36,586 nucleotides of DNA from Desulfurococcales archaeon (GTDB taxonomy: Archaea > Thermoproteota > Thermoprotei_A > Sulfolobales > AG1). Below are positions 20,693 to 29,963 of the stretch, piece after piece (within the stretch, counting starts at the first letter, position 1; each line of letters opens with the position of its first letter). The translations under genes and the position numbers were made by a program. The notes beneath the pieces are model-generated. The model was not told the origin of the DNA. It searched no databases and worked only from the letters and a program-made list of their open reading frames with translations. The stretch covers positions 1 to 36,586 of the forward strand of contig WANO01000041.1 of the NCBI GenBank assembly GCA_015521765.1, in the 5' to 3' direction.

Positions 20693-20725
20693 TCACGCTA
20701 TCCCCTAATAATTATTTTATAGAAT

Positions 20726-21901
20726 TTATAATCCATACTCTCTTGCTAGGGAGGCGAGACTTCTAAGCAGTCTCAGCTTATCGCGATCCCCTAGCTTAGC
20801 CCTATTAACGGCATCTTCTAGGGTAACTATTGTATTCTCAAGCAATCTCCTATTTACTCTATATGGCACGCCGTCTTTGCCTCCATGTGCGAATGAGTAT
20901 TTAAATGGTTCAATTGGATGGGTAACCGGATCTCTATTAGAGGGTCTATACCCATATATCAAGTCTGCAATCAGTGCCAATGCCCTTATAACGCTGGGGC
21001 CTACACCGTCTATAGATAAGACCTCTATGATCCTTTCAGCCCCGTACAGCTGAATTTTATTTATAGTATCTATTAGATGTCTAGAGATCTTTATTGGGCT
21101 ATAGTATCTAATTGCATCTATATATTCTTTATTTAATGCTTGATGCCCAATACCGCTAGCTGTATTTTTAGCGAATGTCAACAGGGAGGAGTTATTTTTA
21201 AGAATCGAATTCACCTGCCTTATATATCTAATTATCCTTGATACTGGCTCAACAACAATGTCCTCGATGATCTTCACAGTTTCTCTAGAGCCGCTATCAG
21301 TTAGATTGAGGGGCTTAACTATGTTGCTTGATGCAACACCGCTGTGGGGATTCAGTAGTTTTTCGTTAAACATATTCTTTGATAGATGGTATCTTCTAGC
21401 CATTCTTATCGATGTATTCATCCCCTGCTGTATAATTGTCCAGTTGCCTTTCTCAGATACGATTATTGAGTGGTGATATAGGCTGTATCCATCCTGTAGC
21501 AGTACATTATCTATTTTTGCTCCCAGCCTGCTCATCCTAGCTATATATCTAGACGCATCATCATCTAGATCGAGCTTCTTGGCGGCGTACTCAACTTCAT
21601 TAGGTATATTTAAGCTATGCTCGCCTTTGCCCCCCAATACCACGAAACCATAGTTGTTATCCCACGTTATCTTCTTCAATATCGCTATAACCACTGTGGT
21701 GCTTCCACTGCTATCCCAATCCATACCTATAGCATTGTTGAATGCCTGGAACCATAGAGGGTCTGAAAACCTATATATTATCTCTTCAGTTCCATACTCC
21801 TCTACCAGAACATCTATTATGGCTTTACCAATCCTCTCCATGTAGCTCAGTAGCCATTTGGGGACCTCGCCGCTGTGGAGGGGTAGATCTGCTATACCCA
21901 T
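20726..21901 (-). CDS. DUF763 family protein
   Basis: MGIADLPLHSGEVPKWL...NNAIGMDWDSSGSTTV...GKGEHSLNIP. Confidence 0.85.
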   Translation of the reverse strand: MGIADLPLHSGEVPKWLLSYMERIGKAIIDVLVEEYGTEEIIYRFSDPLWFQAFNNAIGMDWDSSGSTTVVIAILKKITWDNNYGFVVLGGKGEHSLNIPNEVEYAAKKLDLDDDASRYIARMSRLGAKIDNVLLQDGYSLYHHSIIVSEKGNWTIIQQGMNTSIRMARRYHLSKNMFNEKLLNPHSGVASSNIVKPLNLTDSGSRETVKIIEDIVVEPVSRIIRYIRQVNSILKNNSSLLTFAKNTASGIGHQALNKEYIDAIRYYSPIKISRHLIDTINKIQLYGAERIIEVLSIDGVGPSVIRALALIADLIYGYRPSNRDPVTHPIEPFKYSFAHGGKDGVPYRVNRRLLENTIVTLEDAVNRAKLGDRDKLRLLRSLASLAREYGL

Positions 21902-21964
21902 ACCTAATCTCTATATAGTGTTAGAGAGGCGGTTTATTTTAATTTTATAACGTTATTTATAGCG

Positions 21965-22345
21965 CTATACTAGGAGTAGTACTATAAGTATCGCTATCAG
22001 GATCAGTGAAGCTAGAATGCTTCCATGAGTATCCTTGGCCATATAGTATGCAATAGCGGAATACATAGTTACTATTATAGGTGTCGCAAGCAATATGAAC
22101 ACGCCTATCGAAGCTATCTTAAGGCCTATGCTTTGCTGACCCTTAAGTATGGATAATAAGTGTGTCTCACCACCCCTATATATCTCTGTAAATAGGGAGT
22201 CTGCCTCTTGATCTATAAAGACATATATTATAAGCCCTAGAAGCAAGGTGCCGAGAGCTAGAGCTGAACCCGCTAGAGTTATCCTATATATCGCGTTCTT
22301 TGATCTTTCGAGCACCTCGCTACCACTCATTTCGGTCTCCACCAC
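21965..22345 (-). CDS. DUF1634-like membrane protein
   Basis: Three TM segments; adjacent to a TSUP transporter. Confidence 0.65.
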   Translation of the reverse strand: MVETEMSGSEVLERSKNAIYRITLAGSALALGTLLLGLIIYVFIDQEADSLFTEIYRGGETHLLSILKGQQSIGLKIASIGVFILLATPIIVTMYSAIAYYMAKDTHGSILASLILIAILIVLLLV

Positions 22346-22367
22346 AGATAAGCTTGGTCACACCCAC

Positions 22368-23153
22368 TCAATATAGCCCCTTCATTATCATTTGGATTCC
22401 AAGAACCCATATTAACGCTGTAAATATATATCTTAGGGTCCTTCCTCTCAGCCTAACCATGATTCTAGATCCTGTTAAGGACCCCAATATTATTCCTGGT
22501 ATGGTAAACATTATTATTCTAGGATCCACAAGACCCTCTTTGATATACAGTATCCCTCCAGTAACCCCCGTGAGACCTATTATAAAGGTGCTTGTTGCTG
22601 TAGCCATTCTGAGGGGTAGGAGAAGGATATATTCCATGATCAATACATTGAATGCTCCGGCACCTATGCCCAGCAGTCCTGAGATGAATCCTGCGCTAAC
22701 CATTAATATGGATGCGAGATAGATGTTTTTAGAGCTTATATTTTTCCCTGCTGTAGCTTGGGTTCTTGAGGCTCTTCTCTCCCTTATAAACCCCACTATG
22801 GGTGCTGAGATCAAGACCACACCAAATATTATGAATATTATTCTTGGATCTATCAGCAGGTTCGTCTTAACGCCGATTATTGAACCCAGCATAGCTGTTA
22901 GAGCAATGGTAAAGCCTATTTTAACATTGGTTAAACCCTCCCTAATGTATTTAGAGGTGCTAGTTATGCTGGTTGCCACAGTGGCTATTATGCCAGATCC
23001 TATAAGAACCCTTATGGGTAAACCCAATGTAGCCACAATTATAGGGTTCATGATAGCGCTACCGCCAAGACCCGTTATGGATCCCAGCAGGCCACCTATA
23101 AATCCAGCACCAACAAGTATTATTGCATCCAAAATATAGTTATCCAACTTCAA
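22368..23153 (-). CDS. TSUP/TauE-SafE family permease
   Basis: Repeated GxxGxxxGIGAGAFNVLIMEY-like halves. Confidence 0.88.
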   Translation of the reverse strand: MKLDNYILDAIILVGAGFIGGLLGSITGLGGSAIMNPIIVATLGLPIRVLIGSGIIATVATSITSTSKYIREGLTNVKIGFTIALTAMLGSIIGVKTNLLIDPRIIFIIFGVVLISAPIVGFIRERRASRTQATAGKNISSKNIYLASILMVSAGFISGLLGIGAGAFNVLIMEYILLLPLRMATATSTFIIGLTGVTGGILYIKEGLVDPRIIMFTIPGIILGSLTGSRIMVRLRGRTLRYIFTALIWVLGIQMIMKGLY

Positions 23154-23197
23154 CTACCATTAGAGATGGCTAAGTGACTATAAAAAATAACCTGCTT

Positions 23198-23593
23198 TTA
23201 CCCTCTTCTAGCAGATCTAGCCGTAAGTATCCCTAAAACAATAACTAGGACAATAAGTATAAATGCATTCATCCTGTGGAGCGACTCCGGCAACCCCAAT
23301 GGATTATTCATAAACGTATTTAAGCCGCTAACAACCTGCACAACGCCAGATAGTAGTGCCAGATACGAGAACACCTTAACGATCATTTGAGATCCTGCAG
23401 ATTTATATGCTAGATACCCTATCAAGGCAACGCCAACAATACCCATGGTCATATGTATATCGATAAAAAACCTCGGAAGCCTATGAAGCATCTCACCCAA
23501 ACCAAACTGTATAAAAATACCCACACCCACAATAATACTAACAATGGCTACAGGCTTCAAAAACACCACCCATGAAAAATTAAAAACCTTCAT
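23198..23593 (-). CDS. Small four-TM membrane protein
   Basis: Hydrophobic 131-aa ORF. Confidence 0.6.
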   Translation of the reverse strand: MKVFNFSWVVFLKPVAIVSIIVGVGIFIQFGLGEMLHRLPRFFIDIHMTMGIVGVALIGYLAYKSAGSQMIVKVFSYLALLSGVVQVVSGLNTFMNNPLGLPESLHRMNAFILIVLVIVLGILTARSARRG

Positions 23594-23623
23594 AAGATAA
23601 TAAATAAAATGGCGGGGCTGGGC

Positions 23624-23745
23624 AGCGGGGTAGGGCAGCCTGGTAGCCCGCGGGAGATCAGCGGCCTATAAACAAAAATTAGAGGCCGCGATCCGCGAAG
23701 CTCATAACCCCGAGGTCCGAGGTTCAAATCCTCGCCCCGCTACCA
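23624..23745 (+). tRNA. Initiator tRNA-Met (CAT) with a 45-nt intron, CCA encoded
   Basis: AGCGGGG...CCCCGCT-A-CCA, D arm GGGC/GCCC, anticodon arm CGGG^G-CTCATAA-CCCCG, T arm CGAGG-TTCAAAT-CCTCG; intron 23655-23699. Confidence 0.93.
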
Positions 23746-23817
23746 AACAAAACCCCGCCACCAAAGATTTCTATCTTCTAGCTAAGTGATGGAAAAAGAG
23801 CTATAGTTAGACCTTAT

Positions 23818-24180
23818 CTATTTTCTTATAGAGCCGATAATCAAGCCTGTAAAGAATCCAGCCGAGATAGGCCCTATAGTTAGAATCCCTATCGCGGCAA
23901 CAAAGTTTATTAGAAGCTCCCTCACCTCGACAGCCTGTATAGCTAGCGATTTGAGTGTTTTATCAACACTTCCTCCTAGGCTCCATACATTTAGGGCGAC
24001 ACCTACAGCTATTATTCCTATAAACGCTAGGATATACTTGATCATTTTAGACATCACATAGCCTAAAGCCGCGCCAAGAACAAACTGTATACCCATAGCT
24101 ATTGCTGTTTCAGGGCTGGATGTCATGGACGATATAATTTCAACAGTTGAAGGTATCTCTACAGGTGTATCGCTCGACAT
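23818..24180 (-). CDS. Small membrane protein
   Basis: Hydrophobic 120-aa ORF. Confidence 0.55.
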   Translation of the reverse strand: MSSDTPVEIPSTVEIISSMTSSPETAIAMGIQFVLGAALGYVMSKMIKYILAFIGIIAVGVALNVWSLGGSVDKTLKSLAIQAVEVRELLINFVAAIGILTIGPISAGFFTGLIIGSIRK

Positions 24181-24266
24181 ATTGCGTCTCCCCGCGCAAT
24201 CTAACGTATATTTTTTAGTTACTAGATTAAGCTAATAAAGGTAATTCGATCCCGATAAGGGACCCC

Positions 24267-24533
24267 CTATGATTTTCTCTCTATATATTTCTTTATAAAG
24301 GCCCGCTCAACATCGATGTTGAGTAAATTAGCGATCGAAACAAGCCACGCTAGAACATCAGCTATCTCCTCCTCGATAAGCTCACGATCACCTTTAAGAA
24401 GAGCCTCGGCGAGCTCACCGACCTCCTCCACAAACCAAGCAAATGTAGGGAATAGACCTCTAGCGTTGTCCCTCTCAAAATACTCGCTATAGATTATGTT
24501 CTGAATCTCCTTGATATCCAATATACCACCCAT
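24267..24533 (-). CDS. MazG-like nucleotide pyrophosphohydrolase
   Basis: FVEEVGELAEAL...EEEIADVLAWLVSIANLL. Confidence 0.88.
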   Translation of the reverse strand: MGGILDIKEIQNIIYSEYFERDNARGLFPTFAWFVEEVGELAEALLKGDRELIEEEIADVLAWLVSIANLLNIDVERAFIKKYIERKS

Positions 24534-24537
24534 ATTA

Positions 24538-25629
24538 TTAGTTATGCTGCAGCATCCTCTTTACTCTAACGTACCCGCCAGACCAGTTGATCAAGGCTTT
24601 CCTAGAAAGATCGCTTAAACGCTTAAACGTGTAATCATCGAGATTAATATCTACAGCAACAACATTATCTTCTAAATGTTCGATTCTAGTTGCTCCTACA
24701 ATAGGGATAACCGTTACACCGCTAACCTCAGAAACCTTAAATATCCAAGCCAGAGCAAGCTGCGAGTCACTTATACCAAGCTCACTAGCTATATTGTGAA
24801 ACTCCTTCAGAACCTCTATAGTTTTCGGAGTAAGATACCTCCTAGAGATCTCATCCACGTAAGCGCCTCTAGAGCTAGGCGGTATACCCGATAGGTACTT
24901 CCCGGTTAAGACGCCCTGGGCTAGAGGGATATATGCAGCGATCCCTAAACCCAGCTCTTTAGCTACGGGAAACACTTGGTTTTCAGTCTCATATACCTCC
25001 CCATAGTGTCTCTCTAACCAGTTATAGGGCTCCTGCAAGACTATATATGGTATATGTAGATCCCTACAGTATCTATAGATGTATCTTACATCATCAGGGT
25101 GAAACCTACTTGTCCCGAAGTAGTGGACTTTACCAGATCTAACAAGATCCGAAACAGCCTCCAAAGACTCCTCTACAGGGGTGTCGGGATCCGGCCTATG
25201 GAAATAGTATATATCTACATAATCCAGCTGAAGCCTCCTAAGACTCTCCCTAATCTGCCACATTATATGCTTCCTTGAAAGCCCCTCACCATTGGGGTGA
25301 TCAGCCATCCTAAACCTGACCTTAGTAGCTATAACCAGGCTCTCCCTATCATAGCCCTTTATAGCCTCACCCAGAATCCTTTCCGACAAGCCGACGTGAT
25401 GAATATCAGGTATATGCTGTGTTCCATGATAAATGTTTGCTGTATCAAAGAAGTTTATACCAAGATCAATAGCCCTATAAATAATCTTTTTGGCGAGACC
25501 AACATCAACATTGTATACGCCGTATTCATCCTTCACAGAGGACGCAGGCAGATGCCACAGACCTAGAGAAAGCTTAGAAACTTTAAGACCGCTAGCCCCT
25601 AAACTAACATATTTCATAGAAGTCATCAA
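24538..25629 (-). CDS. Aldo/keto reductase
   Basis: LGASGLKVSKLSLG, FFDTANIYHGT, DYVDIYYFHRPDPDTPVEE. Confidence 0.93.
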   Translation of the reverse strand: MMTSMKYVSLGASGLKVSKLSLGLWHLPASSVKDEYGVYNVDVGLAKKIIYRAIDLGINFFDTANIYHGTQHIPDIHHVGLSERILGEAIKGYDRESLVIATKVRFRMADHPNGEGLSRKHIMWQIRESLRRLQLDYVDIYYFHRPDPDTPVEESLEAVSDLVRSGKVHYFGTSRFHPDDVRYIYRYCRDLHIPYIVLQEPYNWLERHYGEVYETENQVFPVAKELGLGIAAYIPLAQGVLTGKYLSGIPPSSRGAYVDEISRRYLTPKTIEVLKEFHNIASELGISDSQLALAWIFKVSEVSGVTVIPIVGATRIEHLEDNVVAVDINLDDYTFKRLSDLSRKALINWSGGYVRVKRMLQHN

Positions 25630-25822
25630 CTGAATATTAGCTTACGCATCAAATATGTATTCCATAAACCCATTATTTTCTCTAACCCCTCAACAATAGA
25701 TCTAATAACGCGATAACTTAGAGCCATCGCGATCCCCCAAACCTCCAGCCAGATCTAGGATAAAGCCCACAAGAAATCTTCATGAAACAGTTTGCTCACC
25801 TCAGCATGCATGAAAATAGGAT

Positions 25823-26908
25823 TCAGCAGATAGACAGCTTTCTAGGGCTGGAAGGCTCAACTTCAACAACAGCATGGGAACTTATATCTCTCCCATCCAG
25901 ATAGCTTATGATGGCCCCGACTATAGACTCGAGCATTCTAGCCTGGGTAGAATAAACCATAGCACCTATATGTGGGGTTAAAACAACTTTATCCATCTTA
26001 AGCAACCTATGATCCCTGGGCAAAGGCTCCTCCTCAAACACATCTAAACCAGCATAACTCACAATACCATTCTCGATTGCCCAGATAAGCGAGTCTGTAT
26101 CTATTATCTCTCCACGAGCTGTATTAACTAGAATAAGTCCTCTCTTAGCAACGCTCAATACCTCTCTATCGATCATGCCCCTAGTCTCGCTAGTTAGCGG
26201 CACATGGATACTTACTATATCGCATGTAGCGAACAGCTTTTTAAGACTATCCACAATCTCTGCATTTAAGGCTTTAACTCTTTCAGGATCTACATAAGGA
26301 TCATAAACAACAATCCGGGCATTAAATCCTTTAGCAAGGATCTCAGCCACCCTAGACCCTATATTACCAAAACCAACAATACCTACAGTCATTGAGCTCA
26401 AATCCTTAGGTGGAGCTACGCTTCTAACCAGATCAGAATCGTATCTAGAGATCTCAACTCTACCGGACCTCACATATCTATCGGCAATATTGATCCTGCG
26501 CAACGAAGCAAGCATTAGAGCTATAGTGTGCTCAGCAACAGAATCCCTCTCAACGCGGTTAGGAACCCTAATAACATATATACCCTCCCTGGCTGCCGCA
26601 TCGAGATCGATATTATCAACACCAATCCCATGCCTCGCAATGAGCGTTAAGCATCTATTCAACCTAAAGAACTCCGCTCCATAATAGGGTCTAGTAGACG
26701 TTATAATGAAATTATAGCCTCCAAGAAGATCAGCCAACTCCCTATCCGAAACATATCGTGCAACATCAACAAAATCTATAGATACACCCCTCTCAACAAG
26801 CCTATCTAGGATCCTTCTAAAACACTCAATATCCTTCATAAAACCATAATTAACCACAGCAAGCTTATACATAGCTACACTATAACCAAAAATTAAAATC
26901 CACAACAA
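25823..26908 (-). CDS. D-3-phosphoglycerate dehydrogenase-like 2-hydroxyacid dehydrogenase
   Basis: VGIVGFGNIGSRVAEIL, NTARGEIIDTDSL, LTPHIGAM. Confidence 0.9.
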   Translation of the reverse strand: MLWILIFGYSVAMYKLAVVNYGFMKDIECFRRILDRLVERGVSIDFVDVARYVSDRELADLLGGYNFIITSTRPYYGAEFFRLNRCLTLIARHGIGVDNIDLDAAAREGIYVIRVPNRVERDSVAEHTIALMLASLRRINIADRYVRSGRVEISRYDSDLVRSVAPPKDLSSMTVGIVGFGNIGSRVAEILAKGFNARIVVYDPYVDPERVKALNAEIVDSLKKLFATCDIVSIHVPLTSETRGMIDREVLSVAKRGLILVNTARGEIIDTDSLIWAIENGIVSYAGLDVFEEEPLPRDHRLLKMDKVVLTPHIGAMVYSTQARMLESIVGAIISYLDGRDISSHAVVEVEPSSPRKLSIC

Positions 26909-27133
26909 AATAAATCATTATCTCCTATAACTAAGAATAAGGAACCAGAGCCGCAGACAGCTAAGAAGCGGAAAGACAAAAAGAAACCACGTATGATAAA
27001 ACCTTACACAAAGGTAGCTATCGTATTCACTTTAAATTTCCCTGCTAGAAACTCTCTTGAGACCCTGTAGATCTGTAAGTTTGTTAGAGGGTTTGGTCTA
27101 TATAGGCGTGTCTGTGTATACATATGGATCGTG

Positions 27134-27544
27134 TTATTCTTGTTTATAGGGAATTACCTCTAGACCTCTTATTCTCTTAAAGTGTTTAACGTTTCCTGTG
27201 AGGACTGCATAGCCGTTCTCGCGCGCTATTATCCCTATTAATAGGTCTCTGAGTTCTATTGTTTGTCCTATAGATGATAGATAGGCTATCTCCATTCCAA
27301 CCTTTATGGCTTCTTCTACCTTTAGGCTTAAAATCATTAATGCCTCCACCAGATCTTCAACTTCTCTAACTCTCCCAAGCCTATAGGCACCCCAAGAGAG
27401 CTCAAATACGTTAACCACTGTAGTAGCTAGAGATACCTTAGAATCTATCATCTTACTGATCTTATCGACTGCATACTTCTTTCCCCGTAGAAAATCTACT
27501 AACACATCTGTATCTACCACTACTTTATCAGCTTCATACCCCAC
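27134..27544 (-). CDS. vapC: VapC-like PIN-domain toxin
   Basis: VVDTDVLVDFLRGK, SLATTVVNVFEL, LRDLLIGIIARENGYAVLTGNVKHF. Confidence 0.9.
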   Translation of the reverse strand: MGYEADKVVVDTDVLVDFLRGKKYAVDKISKMIDSKVSLATTVVNVFELSWGAYRLGRVREVEDLVEALMILSLKVEEAIKVGMEIAYLSSIGQTIELRDLLIGIIARENGYAVLTGNVKHFKRIRGLEVIPYKQE

Positions 27545-27762
27545 CTAGACCAAGCCTCTTTAATCTCTTTAAATACCTCATAGAGATCTTCATCGCTTAC
27601 GTCCCGCCACACACCTGCTAAGTCTATTAAGCTACGGTGTTTTCTCACTAATCTTAATATAACGTCTGAAAAGCTTTCTCCAGGCTTTTTAATGCGTAGC
27701 AAAGCTTCATAGGCTTCAAGTGATATAGTTATTGTCTTTACACCCATACTATAACACCACAT
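27520..27762 (-). CDS. vapB: VapB-like antitoxin
   Basis: MGVKTITISLEAYEALLRIKKPGESFSDVILRLV; overlaps the PIN toxin. Confidence 0.87.
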   Translation of the reverse strand: MWCYSMGVKTITISLEAYEALLRIKKPGESFSDVILRLVRKHRSLIDLAGVWRDVSDEDLYEVFKEIKEAWSRWGMKLIK

Positions 27763-28153
27763 TTATAAGTGTATGTACACACTTATAAATGTATAATACT
27801 TAAACTCCAATAAAAATAAGAAAGAAGGGCAACCTAATAATTCATTTGGGAATAATGCTTTAAGCAATTTAACTGATCTCCTTTATCCTAAAGAGTGAGA
27901 GTTCTTGGTGTTGCTAGTGTGAGGAGGAAGCCGGCTATCACACCCTCAACATTATGTTTTTCATCACCTAGATGATAACTAAATACATGATAAAATAAAT
28001 TAAATATAGTTGTAATGGAATGCCATAACGAGGAGACATAAGGTGTAGTGGAGTATTATGGTATCGTCTTCAACCATGGTATTCGTTAAAATAAACTTAA
28101 TTACCTAATATTAATAATGGTTTTGTCGGATCCAATAGCGGGCCTGTCCAGGT

Positions 28154-28187
28154 GATTTGAACCCGGGACCTCCGGCTCCGCAGGCCG
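28154..28187 (-). repeat. tRNA-Arg 3'-part direct repeat, copy A (partial tRNA-like sequence)
   Basis: 34-nt perfect identity GATTTGAACCCGGGACCTCCGGCTCCGCAGGCCG with 30774-30807 in intact tRNA-Arg(GCG). Confidence 0.9.
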
Positions 28188-28604
28188 GCACTTAAATGAT
28201 TCTGTTCCAAAATATTATTCTTGGGGGCAGATAGGTATAGATTTCATAATCTACCACCTAGTATGTGAGACAGCTGTTTAGGTTTTGATCCAAATCCCTT
28301 CAGGAAGGTTATGGAGATCAATGAATCATCTAATTATTTGAAGCAAGCTACTGAATTTAAATATTCTTAGCTTGTACTATTTGATTGGAGATCTAAAAAG
28401 ACGTTGTGGGAAACAGTCTTGTGAGGGGGTGTTTATAGATAACTAAGACTCTCTAGGTGCTTTAAGATCGCTAACGAGATAGAAGATGTGAAGCTCCGGA
28501 AACTGACCAGTAGGGGGTAATGTTGATATTAGAAACTAGGATTAGACTCCTACTTCAAAGCTGAAGATATAAAAGGCACTGTTCTAAATTAATGTTGTTT
28601 AGCG

Positions 28605-28853
28605 GTGGCTGGTATGGCTCTCTTACCCGGCTATAAGTGGCTTGAAATTGTGCCAGGTAGGCGTGGTGGTAGGCCTACTGTGAAGGGTACAAGGGTATCA
28701 GTTGATGACATCCTAGACATGCTCGCGGCCGGCTGGAAGCCCGAAGAGGTTGCTGAGGAATTTGATATACCGTTGGAAGCTATATATGAAGCATTAAGGT
28801 TTGCATCTAAGACGCTAAAGAGGATTACAGTCATTGCTGAGACTTCTGGCTGA
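28605..28853 (+). CDS. DUF433 antitoxin-like HTH protein
   Basis: GRRGGRPTVKGTRVSVDDILDMLAAGWKPEEVAEEFDIPLEAIYEALRFA. Confidence 0.92.
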   Translation: MAGMALLPGYKWLEIVPGRRGGRPTVKGTRVSVDDILDMLAAGWKPEEVAEEFDIPLEAIYEALRFASKTLKRITVIAETSG

Positions 28854-29187
28854 CGAAAACATACCTAGAAAGCTGGCAACCCTTCTGAGGCGGCATGGCG
28901 TAGATGTTGCCCGTCTACAAGACCTGGGTACCCGAGGTATTGGTGATAGAGAATTAATCAATATGGCAAACGAACTTGAGAGAACAATACTGACAAGAGA
29001 CGCCGACTTTACAGCACCAAGTCTCTTGCCTCTGATAAGGCATGGAGTAATCTATATCTCCTACCAGCCCTCTAAGAACGAGATACAAAGGCTAGCTAAG
29101 AGAATAGCTTCAATAGCCAACCAGCTAGAGCCTAAGCTCGGGCTACTTATAGTTATAGAGCATGAATACACAGAAGTATATGACTAG
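28834..29187 (+). CDS. DUF5615 PIN-like toxin
   Basis: LRLLADENIPRKLATLLRRHGVDVARLQDLGTRGIGDRELI...ILTRDADF; overlaps the DUF433 gene. Confidence 0.9.
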   Translation: MLRLLADENIPRKLATLLRRHGVDVARLQDLGTRGIGDRELINMANELERTILTRDADFTAPSLLPLIRHGVIYISYQPSKNEIQRLAKRIASIANQLEPKLGLLIVIEHEYTEVYD

Positions 29188-29400
29188 CGCTCAATTCACT
29201 AGTTCGTAGCTATGTCTAAGTGCAATGGTCTGAATCCAGGAAAACATAGCGTATATGAACTAATCAATAATAAGTAGTAATTAATAACACCATAATTATA
29301 CTATGAGCCACTGACCACATACACCCATACATAATAAGTGTTACCGTATAGCTCTCCAAAATAAATGGAAAAACATTAAAAGACCACATACGTGGCAGGC

Positions 29401-29435
29401 CCCGCCGGGATTTGAACCCGGGACCTCCGGCTCCG
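29401..29435 (-). repeat. tRNA-Arg 3'-part direct repeat, copy B (anticodon region reads CCG)
   Basis: 35-nt perfect identity CCCGCCGGGATTTGAACCCGGGACCTCCGGCTCCG with 30766-30800; the tRNA 5' half is not recognisable. Confidence 0.9.
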
Positions 29436-29597
29436 GAGGCTGGCCCTTATAAGCTAACGTCCCGCTAAGATACATTGTTTGGGGCGATTAGGTAAAGTTT
29501 TTTATCTACAAATCTATCAGCTGGGAGAATAACTTGTGATGGAGAGTCGCTGCATGACAACGCGGATTTTGCGCTAGTATGACTCTACTTATTTCCA

Positions 29598-29620
29598 CAT
29601 TATAATGGTTCATTATAATG
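29598..29620. repeat. Two copies of the perfect palindrome CATTATAATG, 13-nt period
   Basis: Sequence CATTATAATGGTTCATTATAATG. Confidence 0.7.
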
Positions 29621-29963
29621 GGGATTAGACCGAGTGGGCGGGAAAATGGTATGCAAGAGTCTTATCCTAAAATAATCAAGCTACCTGGGAGGTCTAAGGA
29701 AATCTTTGAGGTATGATACAATATTACTGCGGAGAGGGACAAAGAGCAGTGACATTAGATGAGACCCCGTGCACACCCACACCAGGGATGTACACGCTTG
29801 ATCAGTCGGGAGGGGGCATAGGTGGTGTCTGTCTATCGGCTCTTATTGGTGCCTGTCTCCTTGCTAGTATTCCCTGGTATGCCTCCATGAGAGCTCTATT
29901 AGAGTCCGGTATAGAGGACGTGTATAGCCATGGCTGCTTACATTTTTCTCTACATAGGCTTTG

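Noticed and set aside
28154-28187. Copy A as a functional tRNA
   Set aside because: No D arm or 5' acceptor is recognisable, and the T stem 3' strand is disrupted (TTCAAATCACCTGG).
28480-28560. Possible second C/D-box sRNA (AGATGTGA...CTGA...ATGTTGA)
   Set aside because: Box C is poor and there is no final box D at correct spacing.
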